Below are positions 43,149-54,979 of a DNA stretch of 64,000 nt, in pieces; position 1 is the stretch's first letter; the number at the start of each line of letters is the position of its first letter. A program made the translations under genes and the position numbers. The DNA is taken from contig ML978184.1 of the NCBI GenBank assembly GCA_010015745.1, positions 1 through 64,000 on the forward strand, written 5' to 3'. A model generated the notes under the pieces. That model saw only the letters and a list, made by a program, of their open reading frames with translations. It was not told where the DNA came from and did not search any database. Source of the stretch: Setomelanomma holmii. Taxonomy: Eukaryota; Ascomycota; Dothideomycetes; Pleosporales; Phaeosphaeriaceae.

Positions 43149-46100
43149 ATGACCCAGACACCCAAACCCTCATCGACCACTTTGAGGGACTGGGCCGACA
43201 CCGCTGCTTCCACCACATCGCCCACGAACGCATCGCGGCCGCTGCTGCAGCGAATCCCGGCTAGCACCATCGTCTCATCGTCTCAGTTACCCGTACCACA
43301 GGCCCAGGAAGAGGAGCAGGAACAGGGAGCAGCCACTGACCACGATGACGAGACCTCTGCGACCGACACGACCGACATGAGCGAGGATGACGAGGGTGAA
43401 GGAGGCCATGAAGGCGCCGAAGAGGCAGGTGCAATGAGCTCGGGCGATGCGACCCACGGGAAGGCGTCGCCTGATGCGATGGAGATTGAGCGACTACGCA
43501 ATCTTCAGCTGCAGATGCTGCAGAAACAGCAGCATGCGCGCATACGAAGTATCCAGGGCACGGTCGCACCTGCAGCCTTGAGTGGTCGAAGAGTGTCGCC
43601 AATCAAGGAGGAACCAATAGTTGCCATGTCTCCTACGTTGGAAGGTGCATTCAACAGCCCAAGCCCGATGCCCACGGCGCAGACGACATCCACAGAGTCC
43701 ACCGAGTCTGCGCGAACGATCCGCGGAAGCGTGCCACCCACACCTGCTGGACATGCCATCAGGACACCCTCCTACCCATTCCCTACCGTCCCAAACACAC
43801 CCAGGTGGTCATCGTCCTTTCATCAGCCTTTCACCAACCTATCACCCACCGTATCGGCCATTTATTCGAGAGAATTTGCTGCGCCATCGGAACGGGTAGC
43901 TTCAGAGACCAGTACGCCTGCTGCATCAATGACACCGTTTGCGCCAGGGACCAGGTCCCACTTTGTCTCCGAAGGCGAGGATCCTCGATTTCCGAGTCCG
44001 AATCTGTATGAGCTGGTATTGCAGCTCAATGCAGAGCCAGGTTTGGCGGCATGGTGGACAACCGTTACAACGATAATGCGTGAGCACTACGGGGTGGAGC
44101 GTGCAACCGTAGCGGTACCGGCGGACGCATCTGATATAGAGAATGTGCCATGGGGTCAGAAGAGTACCTTCACCGCGATTTCTGGCGATGGAAGTCCACA
44201 GCAGGTGACCTACCAAGACGCAAAGAGCCATCGAAGTCGTAGGGAATCCAATGTACAACAGCAAGGTCAAATCCGCGCGGATACAGCCGACCAGCCTCCG
44301 ATACCGATGATACCCGAAAGAAGGCCAAAGCTCTTCAGTCATCACTCTTTCGCAGGCCACGAGCGCCAGCAACAAGAATGGTCACCTGAGAGTCTTACTC
44401 CGTCGCCCCTTGCTCGACCAAGAGGGCCCATGAGAGCGGTCAGCCATGTTCCTCAGGCTGCAATCAAGCCAAGTCATCCACTAAGACAGGTGTCACAGGC
44501 GTCGTTTGACGGTCCCGCAAGTCCCTTTCCCAGCAGCTCCTATTCGACCAGACAGCCATCTTTCAGTGATCCAGATTTCTCAAGCGTGGGAGGAGATTCG
44601 TCATCATCTCTTGCCCTGTTCAATGTCTTGCGTGCTTTGGACCACGAGCCGGACGCTTTGATTGATAACACTGGGGTGAATCGCGTCCTGGAGCGAGGGC
44701 GTTTGGTGACATTGACACGAGACTACTCAACATCAATGTCCTCGAGTGAGGAAATACCGAAGTTAGATCCGACCAAAGCATCGACTTCACAACCTACTAC
44801 TGCTGGACATGAGAGCTTCAAAGCAGCAGTTCGCGGACGTCCTAACCTAACGACAAGTGACCCTCGATTGCAGCCACGCTATGAAGAGTACGAACAATAT
44901 CCAAGCTCCCCATGGGCCCAGTCACCTGCTCCTTCGCCCGCCATACAGAATGATCCAGAAGACAATCCATTTTTCTCCACGGGTAAAGTCGATGAAGATA
45001 GCTTCAACCCATCTCGCTCGCCACAAGACTACACTCAGTATGGGGTTGTGGAGGCTATTGGTGTTGACAAGGCTAGCACGGTCACGCATATCCCACTTGT
45101 TCATCCTACTCTTTCGCAAGTAATGCATCCTGTGGAATCTGCCACGCCGTCTGCCACGCCGACTCTCTCACGCCGACAGTCCGAGCAGACCATAAAGAGC
45201 GACTCGCCACGAGCAGAAGACTTTGTGCGCAGAGCGCCCATTGCAATTCTTTCCGTCCTGTCGCCCATCGTTCCGTATCCTCGCAATTTCACAAATTCCC
45301 TGAAGCACCTTGGGCCTCATCTCGCAACGTCATTCTCCAATGCATGGCAATTCACCAACGCTCAGGTCCAGGTAGCCTCTATAAGACAGCGTCGGATTAC
45401 AGCTAGTACCACTGGAAGTTTTGCGCTTGGTGTGGACCAGGAGAGTCTTGACGATCTGTTGCATCTCGATCTGGAGAACACTTCCAACTCAGCAACCGGA
45501 AGTGTGACCAGCCCCTCTGATTACTCGGGCCGTTCGAGACACAGTCCTGGTGGATCCATTACTGGCACTCCTGGGTGGGATTCTTCTTCACTAGGCTTTT
45601 CGAGCAAGCACTCTATGACTAGTACGCCGGGCCATCTTACTGGTAGTGAAGCCGTCGAAAGCTACTTTGATGCGAAAAAGAAGACAAATCGATTGCTTGT
45701 TCAACAAAGTGCAGCACCTCAAGAGTCTGCTCGTAAGACAGAAAAGCGACATGGAAGACGCGTCAGTGAGAATACGGCGGAGAAGGTTGACGACGACGTC
45801 GTTACACCTCGCAATGAGAAAGGCCTGAAAGAAGAACCATCCAACACACGTCGAGGCCAGCTACAAAGTGCCTCCAACCGTGGTCATTCTGTTCTGCACT
45901 CATATGGAGCTGATTTCACATCATCATTCCAGTCACTTCCAGCAGCTACGACACCCGGTGGACGACCACCACCGCCTCCTGGTCACACCAGAAGAGGCTC
46001 CATCACAGAGACACTTGAGATGCCTCCTCCTTCAGAGAGTCTTCTGCGCACCATAATTGACTCGCTCCCAGTCCAAATCTTCACAGCTGCTCCGATGAGT

Positions 46101-49100
46101 GGGGCCATCACCTGGGTCAATTCAAAGTTTCTGATCTATCGTGGTCAGGATAGCCGTCAAGTCCTTCAGGACCCATGGGAGTCGATACATCCAGAAGATC
46201 GGAGTGCGTACTTGGAGCAATGGACCAAGTCATTGCGCACTGGTCAACAATTGCAGCAGAAAGTTCGACTACAACGCTTTGACCAATGCTACAGGTGGTT
46301 CTACGTTCGGGTGGCGCCTCTAAAGAACAAGCGCCAACAGATCGTCCATTGGATTGGAACGAACATGGATTTCCACGACCAGCACCTGGCTGAGCTCAAC
46401 TCAGCTAAACAGCAAGAGACCGCCGCATCGGAAGCCAAATACAGAGCCTTGGCCAACTCCAGTCCACAAATCGTCTTTGTGGTATCTAGCAAACGAGGTC
46501 TTACATTCTGCAACTCGCAGTGGATCACCTACTCGGAGCAGTCAGAGACACAAGCACTCGTCAACGGATTCTTGGAGCACGTGCACCCCGATGATGTTGT
46601 GAAGTGCAAGCTCCCGGAGCTTAGCGAAGACGGCGCTGCCAACGTACCGACATCTCTACCTACAAAGCCGCGTCGGCAAAATTCATCGTCCTCTTCGTCT
46701 GATGACTCTTCAGAAACCGAAAGAACTATCACCAGTCCAGGAGGCTCATCACCCGACAGAATGGATATGCCACAAGCAAAGCTTTCGAAGCTAGCAAGTA
46801 CTGGCATATTAAGAATCACCAAAGATGCACATGGTCGATCCTCGTACTCCACCGAAGTGCGTCTCCGCAACAAAGACGGCGACTACAGATGGCATCTTGT
46901 GCGAATACTGCTCGAGAAGTCCCTCGCGGAAGGTGATGAAGAGACATGGTACGGCACCGCTACAGACATCAACGATCACAAGCTTCTGGAGCAGACTTTA
47001 AAAGAAACTATGGATGCAAAGTCCAAGTTCCTGAGCAACATGTCGCACGAGATCAGAACACCCCTGAACGGAATTTCCGGCATGGTCAACTTCCTGTTGG
47101 ACAGCATTTTGAACGCTGAGCAACTTGAGCACGTCAACATCATCAAGTCAAGTACAGACAGCCTGCTCAATCTCATCAACGACATCCTCGATTTGTCCAA
47201 GGTTGAAGCTGGAATGATCAAGCTCTCAATGGAATGGATGCATCTGCCATCGCTTCTCGAAGAAGTGAACGATTTGAGCATGGGCCTAGCCATTCAGAAA
47301 GGCCTGGAGTTAAACTATCTTGTAGACGAAGGAGTTCCTTCAATGGTCAAAGGCGACAAGTTCCGCATTCGACAGGTCCTGCTCAATGTTGTGGGCAACG
47401 CCATCAAATTCACGTCGAAAGGCGAGATCTTCGTGCGATGTAAAGTACAAGCGCCCGAACGCTCTGGAACACTAGACGAAGCCGAGACTGTGGTTCGATT
47501 TGAGGTGATCGACACAGGACGAGGGTTCACTGAGCAAGAAGCGAAGTATCTATTCAAGCGCTTCAGTCAGATTGATGCCAGCAGCACGAGACAACATGGC
47601 GGCACAGGGCTGGGTTTGGCCATCTCCATGCAGTTTGTCGAGCTGCATGGTGGAAAAATGGACGCACGGAGTGTTCCGAACAAGGGGTCCACGTTCTTCT
47701 TCACGATCAAGTTTGGTCTGCCTACCCCCGATGACCATCCGAAACTACCAGCATCGACTCCCGGGACGCCTGCTTTGGAATCTACGACTACAGTGCCGCC
47801 AGTGCCGCCCGCCACGCCGCAGACGCCACAAATGGCACAAGTTAGTCAAGCTACGCCCTTGCAGAGGCTCATACACACACAAATGGCGGGAAGCGCGCAA
47901 ATCAAACGCGTCTCGAGCATCTCTTCAGAGCGAAGCGATTCTGTCAAATCACCAGCGCCTAGCTTGACTACTTCTGAGCGATCGCGCGAGTCGCCATCTC
48001 TATCTCTCTCATCCGGCAGCTCTGATCACTCTCTGACCAGCAATGCCTTGACCGGACAGTCAAGTCTGCGATCGGAAAGGTCCTCGGCTTCATCGTACCT
48101 GCAAGATACCACTCTAGCTTCTGACTCACAAATGAATCTAGCTCTTCCACCAAAGCGGAACGACTCTGGTGATCGAGGGTTCCCATCCGGCAATTCAACG
48201 GCATCGCTCGAATCAACGGAGACAGCTCGTCCGTCTGATGCACACCGCAGTCTATCACCGCTAGGCAGTGCTTTGCAGCCTCCAATGTACTCCATCCTCG
48301 TGGTCTGTCCATTGGTCCACAGCAGGGAAGCTACCATGCGTCATATCAAGAACACGCTTCCTCAAGGTATACCTCATCAAGTCACTGGGCAATCAAGTAT
48401 CATCGAAGCTCAGAAGATGATTGGTGGTGACAATCCTGTTCTGTTCACGCACGTTGTCCTTGTCTTACATGACACTGCCGAGGTGCATGCGATCATGGAT
48501 CAAATTTTCAGCTCGATGATACATGGTAACACCGCGGTTGTTGTTGTGTCCGACCCTTCGCAGAAGAAAGAGCTCATCAAGGAGGCTCCTGTCTACGACT
48601 ACGATCAGCTACACCAAGATCGAAGACTGCAATTCATCTACCGCCCGTTGAAGCCTTCTAAATTTGCGGTCATCTTCGATCCCGAGAAGCAACGAGAGTC
48701 AAGCACGGATCGAAACCAGGACTCAGCGCAGCAGGTCGTTGTTAGCCAGAAGTTGGTGTTCGAAGAGCTCAAACGCCGCCTCGGCAACAAGGGCCACAAA
48801 GTGCTGCTCGTTGAGGACAACAAAATCAATCAAACAGTAAGACATGTTTCGCCCTATTTTTCCCTGCATGCTAACCGGATTCAGGTTGTGCTCAAGTTCC
48901 TCGCCAAGATTGACATCGAGACAGAGACTGTCATGGACGGCGTTCAGTGCACCGACATTGTCTTTGCCAAACCGCCCGGATACTATTCAATCATTCTGGT
49001 AAGCACTTCTAAAACTAGTATTTGCGGCTAGCTGACGATTCCAGTGTGACTTACACATGCCGAACAAGGACGGCTACACGGCATGTAAAGAGATTAGGCG

Positions 49101-49311
49101 ATGGGAAAAGAAGCATGGCTACCGCCGGCACCCCATTATCGCCCTCTCAGCGAACGTCCTTGGTGATGTATACGCCAAGTGCGTGGAAGCGGGCTTCAAC
49201 TCATATGTGACCAAGCCAGTAGAGTTCAAGGAACTCTCGATGGTCATGACAAAATTTCTAGATCCAGCCGATCCATCGAAAGGGCCCGACCTCATGAAGC
49301 TTAAGAAGTAG
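43149..49311 (+). CDS. Large hybrid sensor histidine kinase, PAS-PAS-HisKA-HATPase-REC
   Basis: Phosphorelay sensor. Three exons, 43149-48836, 48885-48998 and 49045-49311 (introns 48 and 46 bp), give 2022 aa. Residues 1-290 are low-complexity. About 287-745 hold a split GAF-like sensor region. PAS domains lie at about 965-1085 and 1095-1275, the second with a Ser-rich insert. HisKA has the phospho-accepting His1300 in SNMSHEIRTPLNG; the HATPase (about 1400-1530) has the N-box NVVGNAIKF and GGTGLGLAIS. A Ser-rich spacer of about 300 residues precedes the receiver (about 1884-2005) with LLVEDNKIN, phospho-Asp1936 in CDLHMPNKDG and the Thr/Ser-Lys pair ALSAN/VTKP. The signal sensed is unknown. 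It is a fungal cytosolic hybrid kinase; I do not assign it to a numbered group. Confidence 0.92.
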
Positions 49312-50257
49312 GCACGGCCAAACACGATTTCTCATTCACAACTACAAGCAACATATTTTGATCTCGCGACGACTTGCATCAGCGATACGGCGCAACTGGG
49401 CACAGCATGCTCTCCCACGACGCGGCGTAACATGAATTGGACGGAACTTGCTATTCAGTGTTGGAGGATTTCGCACGCGTAGACATGGATTCGATGCGCA
49501 TTCAGCGCGTGGTACAATTTCATTCCCTAATTGCATCGGGTGGAGTAGGATGTAATGTCTTGGAAACTATGAGCATATGCAGGGAAACAGCGACAATAGC
49601 CCAGGCAGCGCATATGCGCCGGACGCCGACACCTTCAACAAATCGAGAAGGTTTGGCAGTACACAAGCGCTTGCATGCACGAGCCGTTGGGCGAGACAGT
49701 GGAAATGAGTGCACGATTAAAGAAATGCACGAACATGTACTATAGTAGGCGCAGGAAGACAGCGGATATATCTCGGATCAGGAATGCCAGGAATGCCAGC
49801 ATATACCCCACGAAGCTTGTTTGTAACTGCTCATTATGGGAAGCGGGGTTGATGTACTAACATGACGAGCGTGCAATCCACGAATGAGATTCTGCATCCA
49901 GCACACCACTTTGCGCAATGCTGATGCTTCACCATTGCGAGTCGTTCTGCTGCCTGTCATGTAGCGTGCCATTGGTCTCCAGTGCATGCATATGACCTCT
50001 ACCTGCTCGCTCATTGGCCAGACCATGATATACAAGGGTGCTGCGGAGCTGTCATCCCAGTCAGTTGGAAGTCGTCATCGCGGCAGCCTCGCTCGACGAA
50101 GCATCGCGGCGTCCAAGTAAACTCCGAGATGCACCACCCCTCCACCGTCTACATCTATTACGCCTCGACACACACGCTTCTCTAGACCTTCATGGTTGGT
50201 GACCCCATACGCACTTACCACCGCATACAAACAGACAGAGCAGCTCAAGCACTCAAC
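49312..50257. other. Intergenic
   Basis: 946 bp between two plus-strand genes. An alternative upstream ATG for the next gene lies at 50192. No other supported feature. Confidence 0.5.
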
Positions 50258-51084
50258 ATGGCCTCGGCGACCGGCATACCACCCAACGCAGCTGCTGCGC
50301 GCGGACAGAGCGAGGAAGAGCCACTCTTGGGCAACAGAGGCGATGCGAGCCAGACCGAGGGACAGAGTCTGGTGTACAACTTGTGGATTGGGACAGCACC
50401 CATTGCCCAAGCTGGAATATGGATACTCGCAGCAATCGTCTGGGGTGCTATCCTGAGCAAGAAGCTCATCTTCTTCTCTGCGCATCCTGTAAGCCGCCAT
50501 ATACTCGCCTTTCCAACGTGTCATTGATAAGACATGCTGACTCGGCTGTGGCGCAGCTCCTCAACTCCGCCGGCTTCCTCCTCGCCATCCAAGCCGCCCT
50601 CATCCTCCAGCCCATCCACACTCCCGAGCAAAAGCGCGCCGGCACACTCGCACACTTCCTCTTCCACCTCGGCGGCACTTCTGCCCTCACCGCCGGCCTA
50701 GTCATCATCGAGCTCAACAAAGCCGGCCCAGGACACGAGCACTTCACCTCTCCGCACGCAATTCTCGGCCTCACATTCTACATCCTAGTCTACATCCAGT
50801 CCTTCATCGGCTTCACGCAGTACTACGTCCCGCAGCTATACGGCAGCGTGGACAATGCGAAGAGCCTCTACAAGTACCACCGCGTTGCGGGATATGTGAT
50901 TGCGACGCTGGGTCTAGCGACGATTTGCGCGGCGAGTTGGACGACGTACAGTTTGAATGTGGCGCATATTCAGCATTGGGCAGTGATTGTGGCGAGCGTG
51001 TTGGTATTGGTGGGTGTGGTGCCGCGGATCAGGGTGAGTAAATTTGGGCTGAAGAAGGAGGGGGGGGAGGTTAGGCTGCAGTAG
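50258..51084 (+). CDS. Cytochrome b561-like transmembrane protein
   Basis: Two exons, 50258-50488 and 50557-51084 (68-bp intron), encode 252 aa; an in-frame ATG at 50192 would add 22 residues, but the 50258 ATG has the better context (aacATGG). There are about six hydrophobic helices. Histidines sit at positions expected for the two haem-binding pairs of the b561 core: FFSAHPLLNS, LAHFLFHLGG, SPHAILGL and YKYHRVAGY. Such proteins move electrons across membranes from ascorbate or a similar donor. The fungal members most like animal CYB561D2 are candidates for transmembrane ferric reductase activity. Donor, acceptor and membrane are not known here. Confidence 0.82.
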
Positions 51085-51642
51085 GAGAGCGAGGAGGAAA
51101 CGTTGAAGAGGGAAAAATAGTCGGGGCGAGGAACGAAAAGGAGAGAGGTATGATGCGAAAGGGAGAAAGGCACTTGAAATCTTGAGCGCTACATATCGAC
51201 ATGTTTGGGGTTATGGTGTCGCATTTCCGGCGTTCTAGCTGGTGCAATCTACCTGGAAAGTACCTAGGATTTCTTTGAACACCTTTATCGCACACATCGG
51301 GCCACCTTTCCAGTCACAGTAACATCCATTTCAGAATGCTCTCGCATGTTCGTTGTCACCACAGCCATATCAGTGTCTTATTGCTGTCATCCTCTTCATC
51401 GCGAAAGACACGAAAGACAGCGCACCACTTCTTCGATTCACTCCGCGACAACGAACACCACCAAGTCAGCTTCTCAACACTTCACCATGGTGAAGCATAA
51501 CTTTTCTTCGACAGCTTTCTCCAAGATATTATCTACGCACTAACATTATCCTCCACCACAAATATCTTCTCTGCAGCACGTCGACACAAAATAGTACTTG
51601 AACAACAGCAACAGTCCAACCGTACCGCCGGCCGTCAACACA

Positions 51643-51933
51643 ATGTTCCCCTACTACGACCCACACTTTTACTCACATGAACAAGACCCCTACTACGATC
51701 CCTACTTCGATCAGTACCCAGGCAGCGTCTCGCCATCCCGGCATCCCAACGAATACCCTCGCCCTGGCATCTACCCAAGTGATTATCGCAGTGTAAGTCC
51801 GATATATCCCGAGTTTGACGAGAGGTTGGATGGGGGACGAAATTTGCATTACCCGCCGAGAAGGAATGGCGGGTTTGGGGGGTATGGTGGGTTTTGGCAT
51901 GGGGGTGGGATGGGGGAGTGGGAATTTTGGTGA
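51643..51933 (+). CDS. Small Tyr/Pro/Gly-rich hypothetical protein (doubtful)
   Basis: 96 aa from ATG 51643. The composition is distinctive: Tyr/Asp/Pro-rich at the N-terminus (FPYYDPHFYSH, DPYYDPYFDQYPG) and Gly-rich at the C-terminus (GGFGGYGGFWHGGG). No domain or signal peptide. The C-terminal Gly codons are part of the G-rich tract, so the frame may be fortuitous. A CA/AC-rich leader precedes it, as before other genes here. Confidence 0.35.
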   Translation: MFPYYDPHFYSHEQDPYYDPYFDQYPGSVSPSRHPNEYPRPGIYPSDYRSVSPIYPEFDERLDGGRNLHYPPRRNGGFGGYGGFWHGGGMGEWEFW

Positions 51934-51992
51934 TGGGATTGTAGGGAGGTGGTCGGGGGCGGGGGCGGGGCGGGGCGGGGCGGAGTATGTGT
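51870..51992 (+). repeat. G-rich tract with repeated GGGG/GGGGC runs
   Basis: Multiple runs of 3-6 G within about 120 bp, ending in tandem GGGGC units (about 51953-51982). Guanine runs of this spacing can fold as G-quadruplexes in RNA or DNA. Confidence 0.7.
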
Positions 51993-52507
51993 GTAGTTTT
52001 AGACGATATCACCGTGTTTACTTCTTGCTTGTAGATGTGCGCTTTGCTTTTGGTACTTGGGCGTCTTGAATTTGTGCTTGCTTCGAGAGATGTTATGTTG
52101 AGGCTTCGGAAATGAACCATACGTTGGTGTCAGAGAACAAACCCTTAACGCTGGTTGAATGTCAATCTCCATGGTGTAAAGTACCGATCTGAATCAGAGG
52201 ACAAGCTTTGAGGCTCGACAGCGACGCCACGGCTATCACCGAGCGCGTGAATTCACAGCATACCTCACATCCACATCTTCCATTGACTACCGCGCAGCAA
52301 TACATCATATATATATTCACGCACACCACATTCACAGTAAGGCAGTACATAAGCCGTTCTCCTCTTTCTCCTTCTCCTCCTCACCGACATATCTACAACC
52401 TCCAACCCTAAGCTCTACATACAAAACTATATCTCAAGTCAAATCCATACACAGCACAACGTCAAACTCAACTTATACAAAACACAGTTTCATTTGTCGG
52501 CCCCAAC

Positions 52508-52804
52508 ATGCCAGAGCACTGGGCCCGAGGCGGACGTCCCTATAATCATCTTCCCTGCGGGCCCATCATTGAGGAAGTCCTCAACAATGTTCGCAAAGGC
52601 GGTCGAGTTTCGCGACCGACGGCGCAGGAGATCCAGCAGATTGTCCATGATGGTGGATATATCTTGGTATTATGGTTCAGGGAGGGATATGTGGGCCTAT
52701 TACCGGGAGGTCGACGTCGAAGGCCGAATCGTAATATCAATGATGATACGAGACGCTCGCCGGTGTGGGATTGCATGCAGGATTACGGACGGCGAGAAAT
52801 GTGA
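52508..52804 (+). CDS. Small hypothetical protein (doubtful)
   Basis: 98 aa from ATG 52508 (MPEHWARGGRPY). It is Arg-rich towards the C-terminus with a short helical middle (GPIIEEVLNNVRKGGRVS). It overlaps other open frames and has no recognisable domain. A CA-rich stretch directly upstream is compatible with a leader. Confidence 0.3.
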   Translation: MPEHWARGGRPYNHLPCGPIIEEVLNNVRKGGRVSRPTAQEIQQIVHDGGYILVLWFREGYVGLLPGGRRRRPNRNINDDTRRSPVWDCMQDYGRREM

Positions 52805-53239
52805 GGGCGAAATGCTTGAAAAATGCCGTGACAGCACTGTCGGTCATTGTATGAGTATGTTCTCGATGGTAACATGTTGAAGATGGCGAACGTAGTTGTA
52901 GCCCCTTAAATGCCTACTCTTCGTGTCCAAGATGCAGTAGACCTTTGTCCGCGTAGTGAGTTCATACGAGCACAAAATCCCGCTCCTCAATATCCACGTC
53001 ATCTGCTGCTCCATACATGAGGCCATCCACGTACGCATCGCTGACCGCCTGATACACTGCGCGGTCCTGCTCAGGCACTCTTCTCAAGACGTGTGGCGTA
53101 GTAGCACCATCGAGGACGCAGACGAGGTCACCAGGCTAAACGCCCCGACTGACGAAGCCAAAGCGTCCGTTCGTAGTATTGAAAAGTTGCCTGTCCTCTA
53201 ATGCCTGCAACCTACACATTATATCGAGCGTGGGGACAT
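52805..53239. other. Intergenic
   Basis: 435 bp without a supported gene. Confidence 0.4.
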
Positions 53240-53665
53240 TCAGGATCGTTTTATGTGCATCCGCCGGATTTGTTCAATCTTCTCTTTCTCGTCCGCTTGA
53301 TTGATACATATTGCGTCGATCCATATAGGTAGGACTGCTTTTCGATCCATTCGCATAGCCACATATGGCAAGGCTGAATAGAGGTTGTGATGAACACAGA
53401 GTGACTTTCCGTTGCATTTCATTAGGTATGTCCTTGGCTGCGTTCCCCAGACGTCCGAAAGTGCATCGAACGCAAGGCTCGTCGCGTCGAGATCGACTCT
53501 TTGCAGAGTCCATGCCAAATCATCCTCTGATTCGACCGGGCTGAGCAAGCGGATCTCGCTTGGCTTGAGCGCGGTATAGACAAAGTCTGGTCTCGTAGAC
53601 TCGGTCCCCATCGCTCTTGACTCCCGCTGTGCTGGACCTTGAATTGCGGAAATATGTGTTGCCAT
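53240..53665 (-). pseudogene. Truncated HET-domain protein fragment
   Basis: From ATG 53663-53665 a 141-aa frame contains the HET start (FVYTALKPSEIRLL, FDALSDVWGT) and the central block LPIWIDAICINQADEKEK, then ends at a stop right after IEQIRRM. Normal HET proteins continue here with the second half of the domain and several hundred more residues. No continuation is visible in any frame downstream (52.8-53.2 kb). It may be a relic or one exon of a gene whose 3' part is lost. This second HET copy is separate from the one at 5-6.5 kb. Confidence 0.6.
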
Positions 53666-54162
53666 CGTGGGGCAGGTCGTACCTTTGGAGACGAAGAGCA
53701 CCAGGAAAAGCAGTGCAGCTGAAATTTGGCGACAAGACAAGCTGATGGTGGCGTGAGTATAAAATTCGCCAAGCTACCGACGACAACACTTTCAAGGCGT
53801 GTAGTGCTTTGACTATTCCACTCAATCATAAGTGAAAGCTTCCAAGTCGAGCATGATGTTGGAAGTCGCAACATTCAGCTAACTGCCTCCCCACGAGCTA
53901 CGGTCGAGGATGCATCACACTCGTGTAATGCACGGGAGCAGGTAACATTCCCGCGGAACGAGTGCAACCCAAGAGACTTGATGGAGCCCAAATTCGATTT
54001 GATCAAAGGAAAGATGGAGTGAGAGAGCGGGTAGCAAGCGTCGCGCAATATTGACTAGATGGAGGTGGATGATCACAAGCGACCATTACAACGTACAAGC
54101 TCTGGCAAACATCATCTTGCACTCACACTCTCCCCTCCCAACTTGCCCCCTCAGAGTACGAA
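53666..54162. other. Intergenic
   Basis: 497 bp. The frame of the HET fragment is open upstream to about 53740 but without ATG. Nothing else recognised. Confidence 0.4.
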
Positions 54163-54660
54163 CTATAAACGCTTCTTTCGCATCAGCTCACCAATCTCGC
54201 CTTTCCACCTGCTCACACTCTCCGCAACTTCATCGTAGAACGCAAGCCTCATACACAACAATTCCTCAAGCATCTTCAACTGCCTTATCCCATCTAGAGT
54301 TTGGACAGAAACGGAATTGCAAGAGAAGCCCATGTAGACGTGCTTTTCGGTACGTTTTGGCCGCTTCTTACCTGACAGCAAGATCATGTAATGGCAATGC
54401 ATATGTCGGTCAAGCTCGATCAGATTGGTGATGTGCGTGTTCAAATAGGTGAGACACCACTCTAGCGTGTCACGGCCTGCGGAGTCGAGGATGGCAGGTG
54501 CTCGGAAGTAAGGACCAGGCTGGAACATGTAGCTGAGCATGACTCTGCGCTGTTGCTCATTGGTCTTGTTTGCTGGTAGCATTGATTGCGGATTCGAAGC
54601 CAGAGTGCATGAAAGCGATGGCACAGTCGACATTGCCATACGAGCTGAGTCGAAGAACAT
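54163..54660 (-). CDS. Hypothetical protein
   Basis: 165 aa from ATG 54658-54660; the frame is open further upstream (to about 55074), where it would overlap the lyase gene, so this start is preferred. The middle is helical and hydrophobic (LEWCLTYLNTHITNLIELDRH), the C-terminus amphipathic and basic (ESVSRWKGEIGELMRKKRL). No family is recognised. An upstream exon is possible. Confidence 0.4.
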   Translation of the reverse strand: MFFDSARMAMSTVPSLSCTLASNPQSMLPANKTNEQQRRVMLSYMFQPGPYFRAPAILDSAGRDTLEWCLTYLNTHITNLIELDRHMHCHYMILLSGKKRPKRTEKHVYMGFSCNSVSVQTLDGIRQLKMLEELLCMRLAFYDEVAESVSRWKGEIGELMRKKRL

Positions 54661-54979
54661 TCCGGATGCAATCTGGGGTTGATGTGGAAAATAATGTTGA
54701 GATTTCGAGATAAGATATAAGGGATGCAATGTCTCAAATCGTCTGAAGTTGAAGTAAGACAAGGTACTGGTACATTCGATACTGGGACTTCTGGCAAACA
54801 CAAGCCTAACTATCGAAACAGGAGGAAAATATGCCGCTACCATTAACCATCGCTGACGACCAAGGATACGAGGGGGCTCGTAGTCCACAAGACGACAAGG
54901 AAACCTTACAAAGCTTGAATGCGAGAAGAGTCGACGTGAAGCGCGGCGCGAACCCAACTCTTGGGCAAAACCTTTCCCA

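Larger units (their letters stand above)
51085..52507. other. Mostly intergenic, with one small Tyr/Gly-rich ORF and a G-rich tract
   Basis: 1.4 kb with no recognised gene. The two items worth listing inside it, the ORF at 51643 and the G-rich tract at 51870-51992, are given separately. Confidence 0.5.
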
